A stretch of 64,000 bases of DNA from positions 1 to 64,000 of the forward strand of contig NZ_JADNRS010000024.1 in assembly GCF_015709225.1 (NCBI RefSeq). Direction: 5' to 3'. Below the pieces are notes generated by a model. That model worked only from the letters and a program-made list of their open reading frames with translations, was not told the DNA's origin and did no database searches. Positions 45,795-54,800 of this stretch are shown in pieces. The position numbers and the translations under genes are program-made. Position 1 is the first letter of the stretch. Each line of letters opens with the position of its first letter. Source of the DNA: Acholeplasma laidlawii. Its GTDB lineage: Bacteria; Bacillota_I; Bacilli_A; Acholeplasmatales; Acholeplasmataceae.

Positions 45795-48173
45795 TTATTT
45801 TTTTATTTCTTCTAGCTGCCAAATGTCTTGATTGTATTGTGCTATTGTACGATCAGAAGTAAAGAAGCCAGCATTTGCAATATTCATGATAACCATGTGC
45901 CACCATTGTTTTTGATCTTTATATAATTGATTTGCTCTTTCTTGTGCTTTTACATAACTATCAAAATCTTTTAATACCAAGAAGTAGTCAGATGTTAATA
46001 AATTTTGCATTATAAAGTCAAAGTGGGTTGGATTAATTGTTAATGCTCTTATAAAATCAAATATAGATTGTAATCTTGGATCTTCATCATAAATTTGTCT
46101 AGGTTTGTATCCATTATTTTTATAGATGCTATTTACTTCATCAGAAGATAAACCAAAGATGATGTTATTTTCCATACCAGCTTCTTTAACGATTTCTACG
46201 TTAGCACCGTCCATAGTACCTATTGTTACAGCACCATTTAACATGAACTTCATATTACCTGTTCCACTTGCTTCTTTAGATGCAGTAGAAATTTGCTCAG
46301 ATAAATCTGCAGCCGGGAATAAGTATTCAGCATAGGTTACATTGTAGTTTTCTACGAAGACAACTTTAAGTAATTTGTTTGTATCTGTATCATTATTTAT
46401 GACATGGCTTGTTTTGTTGATCAATTCAATAATACCTTTAGCCATCACATATGAAGGTGCTGCTTTAGCACCAAAGATAAAGTTTTGAGGATGGAAGTTC
46501 TTTTTGAATTCCATATCTGTTTTTAATCTTTGATATGTGTAAATGATATTTAAGATATTTAGTAATTGACGTTTGTATTCGTGAAGACGTTTAATTTGAA
46601 TGTCAAAAATAGCATTTTCATCAAGAAGGATACCTGTATCTTTTTTAATCTTCTGAACGAGTGCACGCTTCTTAGATAATTTCATGTCTTTAATCATTTT
46701 TTGGACTTTTAGATCATCTTTATATTTTTCTAATCCCTTGATTAAACTTAAGTCTTTATGCCATGCATTGCTGCCTAATAAATTATCAAGTATGTCAGTC
46801 AATTCATGGTTAATATGTAATAACCATCTACGGTGGGTAATACCGTTAGTTTTATTGTTAAATTTGGATGGATATAATTTGTAGAAGTCATTGAGTTCAA
46901 TGTTCTTTAAGATATCAGTATGTAATGCAGCAACACCGTTCACTGAAAACGATCCATAGATACAAATATTAGCCATGCGTACGTTGTTAGCACCAATTAG
47001 TTGCATCTGATATACTTTTTCTTGTGGTACTTTAGCTTCTTCTAAAACAATCTTGAATCTACGATTCATTTCTTGAACAATTTCAAATGTTCTAGGTAAT
47101 AAGTTTCTAAAGATCTTAATATTCCATTTTTCTAAAGCTTCAGATAAAATCGTATGGTTTGTATATGCTACTGATTGCGTAACAATATCCCATGACTCAT
47201 CATAACCTAAGTTTTCTTCATCCATCAAGATGCGCATTAATTCAGGAATAATTAATGTTGGGTGGGTGTCATTTACTTGGAATACATAATATTTATGTAA
47301 GTCTCTAATATCACGACCTAAGCGTTTATGTTCTAAAATAACTGATTTAATACCTGCCGCAGAGAATAGGTATTGTTGTTGTAATCTTAATGTTTTACCC
47401 GCTTCAGTAGAGTCATCTGGGTATAATGATTCTGTGATTGTAGAAACCATTTTTAGATATTTTTCATCATGATATGGATGCAATTCACTCTTTTCAGCTG
47501 ACCATAATCTAAGGTGTGTAATCACACCATTTCCAGCACCTACAACCTTAACATCATAAGGTACAGCTTTAATCCATACAGGATCAATTAATTTTGTATC
47601 TTTAACATAACCAAAATATGGAATATGGATAGCTTCTTCGTCTTTTCTTTCTTCCCAATAAAAAGGTTTATCTAACCATGGGTCCGGATATTCTCTTTGT
47701 TTGTCGTTTTCAAATCTTTGAACGAAAAATCCTTTTTTGTATCTTAATGAGTTACCATAAAAAGGTAGTGATAATGATGCTGCTGAATCAAGGAAACAAG
47801 CCGCTAAACGACCTAATCCTCCATTACCAAGTCCTGCATCAGTTTCTGCAAGTTCTATTTCATTTAAATCATATCCAAAATCATCAAATGCCGCTTTTAC
47901 AACATCCGCATAACCTGAATTCATCAGGTTAGATGTGATTAAACGACCCATTAAGAACTCCATTGAAAAATAAATAGTTTTCTTTAAGTTGTTTTTCTCT
48001 ACATATTCAGTAGTTGCTTCGTAATCAGTCTCTAGTTGTTTATCAAGTAATGAAGCTAATGCTGCATACTTTTCATATAATGTTGCTGTTTCTATTCTTT
48101 TATTGAATAGATTCTTTAGCGTGAGTATATATGCGCCCTTAAAAATCTCTTTGTTAATAAATACGTTGTCCAT
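45795..48173 (-). CDS. glgP: Glycogen phosphorylase
   Basis: 792 residues of GT35. ETDAGLGNGGLGRLAACFLDS and the pyridoxal phosphate site EASGTGNMKFMLNGA are diagnostic, as is GTMDGANVEI. Releases glucose-1-phosphate from non-reducing ends of glycogen. Ribosome site AAAGGAAC. The promoter region carries two operator-like sequences. Confidence 0.96.
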   Translation of the reverse strand: MDNVFINKEIFKGAYILTLKNLFNKRIETATLYEKYAALASLLDKQLETDYEATTEYVEKNNLKKTIYFSMEFLMGRLITSNLMNSGYADVVKAAFDDFGYDLNEIELAETDAGLGNGGLGRLAACFLDSAASLSLPFYGNSLRYKKGFFVQRFENDKQREYPDPWLDKPFYWEERKDEEAIHIPYFGYVKDTKLIDPVWIKAVPYDVKVVGAGNGVITHLRLWSAEKSELHPYHDEKYLKMVSTITESLYPDDSTEAGKTLRLQQQYLFSAAGIKSVILEHKRLGRDIRDLHKYYVFQVNDTHPTLIIPELMRILMDEENLGYDESWDIVTQSVAYTNHTILSEALEKWNIKIFRNLLPRTFEIVQEMNRRFKIVLEEAKVPQEKVYQMQLIGANNVRMANICIYGSFSVNGVAALHTDILKNIELNDFYKLYPSKFNNKTNGITHRRWLLHINHELTDILDNLLGSNAWHKDLSLIKGLEKYKDDLKVQKMIKDMKLSKKRALVQKIKKDTGILLDENAIFDIQIKRLHEYKRQLLNILNIIYTYQRLKTDMEFKKNFHPQNFIFGAKAAPSYVMAKGIIELINKTSHVINNDTDTNKLLKVVFVENYNVTYAEYLFPAADLSEQISTASKEASGTGNMKFMLNGAVTIGTMDGANVEIVKEAGMENNIIFGLSSDEVNSIYKNNGYKPRQIYDEDPRLQSIFDFIRALTINPTHFDFIMQNLLTSDYFLVLKDFDSYVKAQERANQLYKDQKQWWHMVIMNIANAGFFTSDRTIAQYNQDIWQLEEIKK

Positions 48174-48210
48174 TTTAAGTTCCTTTCTGATAAGTAATTA
48201 TACATGCATA

Positions 48211-48234
48211 TTTTATCACACAAATATGATAAAA
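48211..48234. repeat. Inverted repeat TTTTATCA-N8-TGATAAAA in the glgP leader
   Basis: Perfect 8-base arms (48211-48218 and 48227-48234) lie between the presumed transcription start and the ATG of glgP. TTTTATCA half-sites occur also in the pulA/LacI intergenic region and at the glgA -35. Possible second operator. Confidence 0.35.
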
Positions 48235-48239
48235 AAGAT

Positions 48240-48280
48240 GTGCAACCGTTTACATTATAATATCTGCAACCAGTTTCACA
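48240..48280. promoter_or_regulatory. glgP promoter with CRE/LacI-type operators
   Basis: On the minus strand TATAAT (48254-48259) is directly followed by ATGTAAACGGTTGCAC (48240-48255), a match at all but one position of the WTGNAANCGNWNNCWW catabolite-response consensus. A second, near-identical sequence (TGCAACCAGTTTCACA on the plus strand, 48265-48280) lies upstream. Bound CcpA or the LacI-type regulator would block initiation. Confidence 0.7.
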
Positions 48281-48293
48281 TCATCTTTCATGA

Positions 48294-49340
48294 TTAAGCT
48301 TTATTTAATTTTTTCTTAATATTTGGTATGATTCTATTTCCATAGAGTTCAATTGTTTTTAATACATCTTCATGAGGCATTAATGAACCTGGTGTTTGCA
48401 GTAAAAATCTATTGACACCCAAACCTTCAAAGACTTCTAAAATACGTTTTTCAATATCATCTACATGACCTACAAAAAGTGGTCCCTCTAATACTTTACT
48501 CAAGTATTCTTTTTTATGACCTACACTCCAACCACGCTCTTCACCCAATTTAGTGAAGGTTGCATGGTGCGGTAAGAAATAACGTTCAACAAGATCATTT
48601 GGATCTTTATCTGTGATAAGACCATGAATTGCAATGCCAATTTCCATGTCATCAGGATTATGCCCTGCCTCATGATAAAAATGTTTGTAGAGATCCACTA
48701 ATGGTTTAAATCTAAGTGGAGAACCACCTAGAACAGCAATAATCATTGGTAACCCCAATTTAGCAGCACGTACAATACTTGATTGTGTACCACCTACAGC
48801 AATACTTACCTTTAACTTTTCTTGGATACTTCTAGGATATATACCAACATTATCTAGTTTTGGGGTGTGTTTTCCACCCTTCCAAGTAAGACGTTCACTT
48901 TTTCTAATTTCAAGTAACATGTCCAGTTTTTCTGTAAATAGTGTTTGATAGTCATCTAGATCATAACCAAATAGTGGGAAGGATTCAATAAATGAACCTC
49001 TACCAGCCATAATTTCAGCTCGCCCATTACTTAATACGTCAAGCGTTGCAAAATCCTCATAAATTCGAACTGGGTCTGAACTTGATAAAACAGTCACAGC
49101 ACTACCCAAATGAATGCGGTTTGTAAGTTTTGCTGCTGCAGCCAATATGATTTGGGGACTTGATGCAGCATAGTCTGATCTATGATGCTCACCAATACCA
49201 TAATAATCAAGACCTACCTTATCAGCTAAAACAATTTCTTCAATTGCACGGTCTAAGCGTTCTTTGTGAGATACTTTCCCACTTTTTTCATCGATGCCAC
49301 TTTCTAAAAAAGTGATCATACCTAATGTATATGGTTTCAT
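48294..49340 (-). CDS. LLM-class flavin-dependent oxidoreductase
   Basis: 348 residues of the luciferase-like monooxygenase fold. GLDYYGIGEHHRSDYAASSP, LGSAVTVLSSSDPVRIYEDFATLD and NGRAEIMAGRGSF are typical of the FMN-dependent LLM group (YtoQ/MsnO8-like). It would use FMNH2 to oxidise a small molecule; the substrate cannot be told. One base after the AbiEii-like gene, in the SRAP-AbiEii-LLM group. Confidence 0.86.
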   Translation of the reverse strand: MKPYTLGMITFLESGIDEKSGKVSHKERLDRAIEEIVLADKVGLDYYGIGEHHRSDYAASSPQIILAAAAKLTNRIHLGSAVTVLSSSDPVRIYEDFATLDVLSNGRAEIMAGRGSFIESFPLFGYDLDDYQTLFTEKLDMLLEIRKSERLTWKGGKHTPKLDNVGIYPRSIQEKLKVSIAVGGTQSSIVRAAKLGLPMIIAVLGGSPLRFKPLVDLYKHFYHEAGHNPDDMEIGIAIHGLITDKDPNDLVERYFLPHHATFTKLGEERGWSVGHKKEYLSKVLEGPLFVGHVDDIEKRILEVFEGLGVNRFLLQTPGSLMPHEDVLKTIELYGNRIIPNIKKKLNKA

Positions 49341-49341
49341 T

Positions 49342-50097
49342 TTATTGCCTCATTAATTTAACTTTCGGATGATTATCTAGTTTTGATGCCATTGTTGGAG
49401 GTAAAATCATAGGTATGTCTAATACACCCTGATTTACTTTATCTAAAAATAAAAGATCGCTTTCGTTAAAGTTAAGTAACGTTTTTAATTTAAGCGGCAT
49501 TAAATCCAAATTAATTTGTTGCTTCATATCACTGATTGCTATGTAAAAAAGCACCATTTTTTTGATAAAAGGGTATTGTTGAGGCATAATTTTGTTGGAT
49601 GCAATTACATGATCAAGTACACTGATAAATGGTTTCCCTTCAAGTATTTCAACAAAAAACTTAGCATAGTTTTCAAGTGTTGATAGCGCATATATATGTA
49701 AATCCTCAAATTGATTATCTTTTCTTGCAAAGTACTCAGTGTTTAATACGTGTACACGGTTTAAATAATTAAAGTTTAATTTATATTCTTGCTTCGTTGT
49801 ATTATCAATGATCGCATAACTGTCAATCCTGCCTGTTAATTGTGTGTGCTTAACATCTAAACTAAAGTTTTTTTGTTGTAATATTTTTGGTAGTTCGCGG
49901 TTTACTATATTTCTTAATTCATTTACTTTTTTAATATCTAAATTTGTATCTAAATCAAAATTGAGTTCATTTGTTACAAACCCTAAATCAATTATTAAAA
50001 ACTGTAGTGCAGAAGCACCATTTAATTTATAATACTCAAAAACATCATAAGCATCAAATGCTTGTAAGATGTCACCTAATCTTTTTAATCTATCCAT
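49342..50097 (-). CDS. Possible AbiEii-like nucleotidyltransferase
   Basis: 251 residues from the ATG behind GAGGAAG; a TTG 30 bases upstream is a poorer start. The segment YYKLNGASALQFL followed 16 residues later by NELNFDLDTNLD resembles the GG...ALxxx...R-S-D-D active site of AbiEii/type IV toxin nucleotidyltransferases, though the glycine pair is NG and the arginine is replaced. A later NYLNRVHVLNTEYF fits the LNxR-E-- part. It may be a divergent or inactive member. No AbiEi-like antitoxin is next to it; its neighbours are an SRAP protein and a flavin oxidoreductase. Confidence 0.5.
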   Translation of the reverse strand: MDRLKRLGDILQAFDAYDVFEYYKLNGASALQFLIIDLGFVTNELNFDLDTNLDIKKVNELRNIVNRELPKILQQKNFSLDVKHTQLTGRIDSYAIIDNTTKQEYKLNFNYLNRVHVLNTEYFARKDNQFEDLHIYALSTLENYAKFFVEILEGKPFISVLDHVIASNKIMPQQYPFIKKMVLFYIAISDMKQQINLDLMPLKLKTLLNFNESDLLFLDKVNQGVLDIPMILPPTMASKLDNHPKVKLMRQ

Positions 50098-50113
50098 TTC
50101 ATATCTTCCTCGT

Positions 50114-50785
50114 CTATATTTTTGCAATTACTGCGATATCATCATTTTTAGGGTTATTTACTAAGGTTGAAACTCTTTCATAATACATATGTTCAGCATC
50201 AAAAGGCTTAATTAATTTTTCTAGTGTCTTTATATCTTTAATTTGATTATTTAGCCAAATTTGTTCTTCTTCTTTAGTTAAGATAACTGGCATCCTATCA
50301 TGGATAGCATGCATGAGATCATTACTTTCAGTTGTAATAATCGCAACAGTATGTATCTTTTCACTCGTTTTAGTTTCTACCGTTTGCCAGATTGCTGCCA
50401 TAGCAAACAGTCCATTATCGGTCATAAATCTATACGGGTTTTTATCTTTTTTATCTCTATTCCATTCAAAAAAACTATCTGCTAAAATGGTGCAGCGTCT
50501 TTTTAGAACACTTTCTTTAAAGATTGGTTTTTCAAATACTGTTTCACCCTTGATATTAATAATTTCTAAAGGTTTATCTGTTGATGAAAACTTCGGTCTA
50601 AAGCCCCATTTTAACTGACCAACTCGATGTCTTTTACCATCATGTAAAATACTAATCACTTCATTAGATGGACTAATATTATATCTTGGTAGCTTGAAGT
50701 TAGGACTATCTAAAATATCATATCTACTCTTTAGTAAGGCTTCTAGTTGATCTTTTGACACAGTTAGTGTAAAACGTCCACACAT
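50114..50785 (-). CDS. SRAP-domain protein (YedK/HMCES-like)
   Basis: 223 residues when started at MCGRF, which is required because Cys2 forms the covalent link with abasic DNA; a ribosome site GAGGGTGAT lies before it. An upstream frame would bury the cysteine at residue 45. Active-site Glu in ADSFFEWNRD and His in MHAIHDRMPVIL are present. It protects abasic sites in single-stranded DNA by DNA-protein crosslink. First of a group with the AbiEii-like and LLM genes. Confidence 0.92.
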   Translation of the reverse strand: MCGRFTLTVSKDQLEALLKSRYDILDSPNFKLPRYNISPSNEVISILHDGKRHRVGQLKWGFRPKFSSTDKPLEIINIKGETVFEKPIFKESVLKRRCTILADSFFEWNRDKKDKNPYRFMTDNGLFAMAAIWQTVETKTSEKIHTVAIITTESNDLMHAIHDRMPVILTKEEEQIWLNNQIKDIKTLEKLIKPFDAEHMYYERVSTLVNNPKNDDIAVIAKI

Positions 50786-50821
50786 GAGTATCACCCTCTT
50801 TACATCTATTGTAACATAGCA

Positions 50822-50849
50822 AATAAAAAATCCTCTAGTTAGAGGATTT
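50822..50849 (-). terminator. Terminator of the DUF2188 gene
   Basis: AAATCCTCT pairs with AGAGGATTT around AGTT, followed by a T run on the minus strand; it overlaps the stop region. Confidence 0.85.
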
Positions 50850-51413
50850 CTTCTTTGTATAATCTTGTTTTCTAATGGATCCATCGCGTTTATGGATGAC
50901 AATGGATGTGTCATTATTCTCAGCTAAAGTCTCTGCATATGCAATAGCCTCTGCTTGAGTCTTAAAGTACTTAATTGTTTTTTGTGAACCTTGTTTTCTA
51001 ACACGCCACTGATTTTTAAACTCAGATTTTTCATCTTTATTTTGTGATACATGATATTTTACAACTTTATCCGTGTCCGTTGCAGATTTTTCTTCTTTTT
51101 TAGCAGGTGCTTCTTTAGGAGCAGATGCCTTTTTAGGTGCAGCTTTATCGTGAGTTTTAACAACCGGTTTTTCTTCAACTAGAGGTTTTTCATCTTCTTT
51201 TGGTGTTTCCTCTACTTTGATTGCTGGCTTATCAGGTTCTACTTTAAGTCCACTTTTAGAGACAGCTTTGACCTCAGTATAAGGTGGTGTCTTTTTCTTC
51301 TTTGGTTTGAGTAGTAAAAACAGTATTAAAATAACAACTAATGCACCTAGTCCAATGATTAGCCACTCTTCTAGTGCCCAAAGGCTATCTTTAAATAAAT
51401 CAGTAAAATACAT
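50835..51413 (-). CDS. Membrane-anchored DUF2188 protein
   Basis: 192 residues. One hydrophobic helix at about residues 16-38 followed by KPKKKK fixes the rest on the cytoplasmic side. A long Lys/Glu/Pro/Ala-rich linker (about 40-125) leads to a C-terminal DUF2188 domain: QWRVRKQGSQKTIKYFKTQA and SIVIHKRDGSIRKQDY. Such domains are small and of unknown function. Ribosome site AGGGGGAA. The linker codons are repetitive (EEKP, APKK), consistent with a flexible spacer. Confidence 0.8.
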   Translation of the reverse strand: MYFTDLFKDSLWALEEWLIIGLGALVVILILFLLLKPKKKKTPPYTEVKAVSKSGLKVEPDKPAIKVEETPKEDEKPLVEEKPVVKTHDKAAPKKASAPKEAPAKKEEKSATDTDKVVKYHVSQNKDEKSEFKNQWRVRKQGSQKTIKYFKTQAEAIAYAETLAENNDTSIVIHKRDGSIRKQDYTKKKSSN

Positions 51414-51551
51414 ATTGAAATTCCCCCTACATATTATTATAATTCTACTTTCATTTTACTACGAAACATCAATAAATTGAAATGATACGTTAAAAAAACA
51501 GTTAATTTACCTATTTTATGATAACTAATTCAATATTTTAGTCATTTAAAC

Positions 51552-51845
51552 CTAATTTGTTACAACCACTTGACTATAAATAAAGTAAATAAGATAAAGG
51601 TGTAAGAAAAATGATAGCCAATTAATCACTATAAAATACCAATGTTTTGTTTTATGTCTTACAACATATAATCCCATGAGTCCACCAATTGAACCCATAA
51701 ATACAGATAGTAATAACAGGTGTTTTTCCTTGATACGCCACTGACCTTTTTTTGCACGTTCTTTATCTATCAAATAGGCTATATAGGTTATGAGTGAAAT
51801 AAATATCCACACTACAATATACACATATATAAATACAGGGTTCAT
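51552..51845 (-). CDS. DUF1294 membrane protein
   Basis: 97 residues with three hydrophobic helices. The signature is DKERAKKGQWRIKEKHLLLLS followed by GSIGGLMGLYVVRHKTKH, matching DUF1294. Function unknown. It starts three bases after the helicase gene and is probably transcribed with it. Confidence 0.87.
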   Translation of the reverse strand: MNPVFIYVYIVVWIFISLITYIAYLIDKERAKKGQWRIKEKHLLLLSVFMGSIGGLMGLYVVRHKTKHWYFIVINWLSFFLHLYLIYFIYSQVVVTN

Positions 51846-51848
51846 ATG

Positions 51849-54800
51849 TCAACTACTCTTTTCTATTTTTATTAAATCTTTAATTTGCTTTAGTTCTTTA
51901 TTTGGATCTGTATACCAATTAGATTCCAACAATCTATATACGGTCCATCCTCTAGACTCTAGATATTTTTCTTGATGTAATAAATCACGTCTTGCATTTA
52001 AGTCACTTAGACCTACATCAGTTAAGATACCTAATATATAGGCTTTTTGTTTGTCATCTTTAATCGCTAGATTAATTTTATATTTACCAATTCCTACATT
52101 TAAATCTACTTCATAACCTAATCTTTCTAATCGTTTCTTAACATCTTCTGCCATATGTGCTATTAACACATTCCTGGTTTCAATCTCTGTACTATGTAAA
52201 TGATTTAATACCTCTTTAGCAAGATTTTCATTCTCATTTGAAACATAGTAACAGTATCTCATAAAATCTTTTAAGAGTTTAGGACCAGTTGAACTTAAAT
52301 CTTCTACTTTAAATTCTTCAGGATACAAACTAGATATGAAGTAAATCTTTTGTTTAGCACGTGTAATTGCCACATTAAGCCTGTTTTGTCCGCCATCATG
52401 ATTAAGCCACCCAAACCGTCTCATAACTTGTCCTTGGCTGTTTTTAGCATATCCCATAGAAAATATTATGATATCTCTTTCATCACCTTGAACGTTTTCA
52501 ATATTTTTAACAAATAACGATTTATCTTCACCATCATCTTTTCTAAAGAGTTCTCGTTCAAACGCTTTTTGATAAGTTCCTTTTTTAAAGAGCTCTTGAT
52601 CAATTGCATTTTCAATAGCATCTCTTTGAGTACTATTAAATGTAATAACGCCTATAGATTCATTATGTTGTCTTGTTCTTAGAATCTTTTTAATCACTTC
52701 AACAACTTTAGTTGCTTCCTTTTTATTTCTTCTATTTTCAAACATACCATCCTTGACATATACATATTCAATTGGTGGTTCAACCGCCTTTTTTTGATTT
52801 GGTGAAATCATTAACTTAGCATCATAAAAAGCGTGGTTAGAAAACGCGATTAACTCTTCATAAGTCGACCGGTAATGATAATTAAGAATCGCTTCTTTAA
52901 AGCGGTATCTTGCAAGGTCTAATAAACTTTTAGCATCTAGGGAAACTTCTTTAAAGACATCATCTTCATAAAATTCATCAAGTTCATCAGTTCTACCTGT
53001 TCCTAAACTACTTGGTCTAAGTTGTTTAGGGTCTCCTGCAATAACAACTTTTTTAGCTCTATAAATTGAAGGTATACCTTTTTCTACATACATTTGACTT
53101 GCCTCATCGAAGATAACTAAATCAAACATACCGTGTTCTAAAGGTAAAATAGCTGATACCACTTCTGGTGTCATCATCCATAATCTGATGTGACTCTTCA
53201 TTTCTAGTTGGAAGTTTTCAATAAAAGACTTAATACTCGGTTTATTAGATAAATCAAACACTCTTTTAATATCCATAATACGCTTTGTATTATTTAAGTT
53301 AAGTGCATGTTTATAAAGTTCCATCTCAAACGATTCATTGGTAACCAACATTTTTTGATGCATGATTTCTTTAATCTTATCAACCTTCTCTTGATAATTA
53401 TCAAAGATATATAAATGTTTTTGGTGCTCAGACTTAAAGACTTCAATAAATCCTGAATAATACGCTTCAAAGATATAAGTTCTTAATTTATAATTATCAT
53501 CTATACCTCTCACTTTTGGATGTGAATGCATCATCTTTAAGAATGTTTTTTCAAACGGTTTTAGCGTTTGATAGATTGTCATTAATTTATTTAAGCGGTT
53601 CATATTTTCAAAGATATAACTATGTAATCTATCATCAATAAATAATTGATTTAGATATTTCTTCCTGATACTTTTCTTTACACTTAAATAAGTGATTTCA
53701 TCCAGGTAAGTTTTTATAAATGTTTTCTTATGTTTTCTCTTTTTAAAGATACCTGATCTTTGATATGTTGTTTTTAACTGAAGATACTTTTCATGCATTT
53801 GATCAAACATCAATTTTTGACTTCTCGGTATTTTAGTTTCTAATTTTTCTAGTATTGGATACTTTTCTAAGTACCAATCTAAATCCATCATCCGCTTAAG
53901 GTGTGCATCACTATCGAAAGTTTTTTCTAGTGTCTCAATCATTTGGAAACTAGGTTTTTTAAAGACTTCATGAAATATTTTATGTACATCATAAGGGGTT
54001 AAATGTAGTTTAATATCTTTATCCTTAATGTATCTAGAAAAAAGTTCAAATACAGGTTTAATTTCAAATGTGTGCCCGTAGAGTAATTGAAGTGATTTTT
54101 CCATATCATTCAATTGTCTTTTAATTTCTGATTCTAACGCATAGATATCATTATTTAGTGTACGAACTGGTGGTTCCGGTTCTAAGAAATGATTTAATTT
54201 ATAATAAAAATCTTGTTTGTTTTCTGCATCATCGATAAACATTGCGTATTTCGATGCCTTTTTTAGTCTTGAATAAATTACATCTAAGGCAACCTTTTTT
54301 TCAGAGACTACTAATACATTTTCACCCTTTAAAATACTGGATGCGATTAATGAAGTAATGGTTTGACTTTTCCCTGTACCTGGTGGACCCCATATGACTA
54401 TTTTCTTTTCACTGTTTAATAAATCAATGACGCGTTCTTGACTGAAGTTTAAATCGTTTATATAACTGATATTATCCTCATTGATGGGTTCCCCTGATAT
54501 TTCCATTGGTTTAGCTACTTCTTGCTTAAAAAGGTTCGTTTCATCAATTAAACCTTCAAGTAAGTCATTGTATTGTTTCGTAGCTAATATACGTTCCATG
54601 TCTTTTTGAATACTAGATGAGTAGAGTTCAAATCGTGATAAGGTTGCATAAGGTTGTAGTTTAAACTTTGGACGGTTAACCTTTATAAAGTCTTCTTTTA
54701 ATTTATTTTTAAAAGGGATGAACTCTATGTGTTTTGCATCTATTTCAATGGATATACCATGTTTTTCATAAAAAGGGATAACAACCTCATGAAGTACTTT

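Noticed and set aside
50786-50914. N-terminal extension of the SRAP protein
   Set aside because: It would bury the catalytic Cys2 and has no ribosome site; MCGRF is the proper start.
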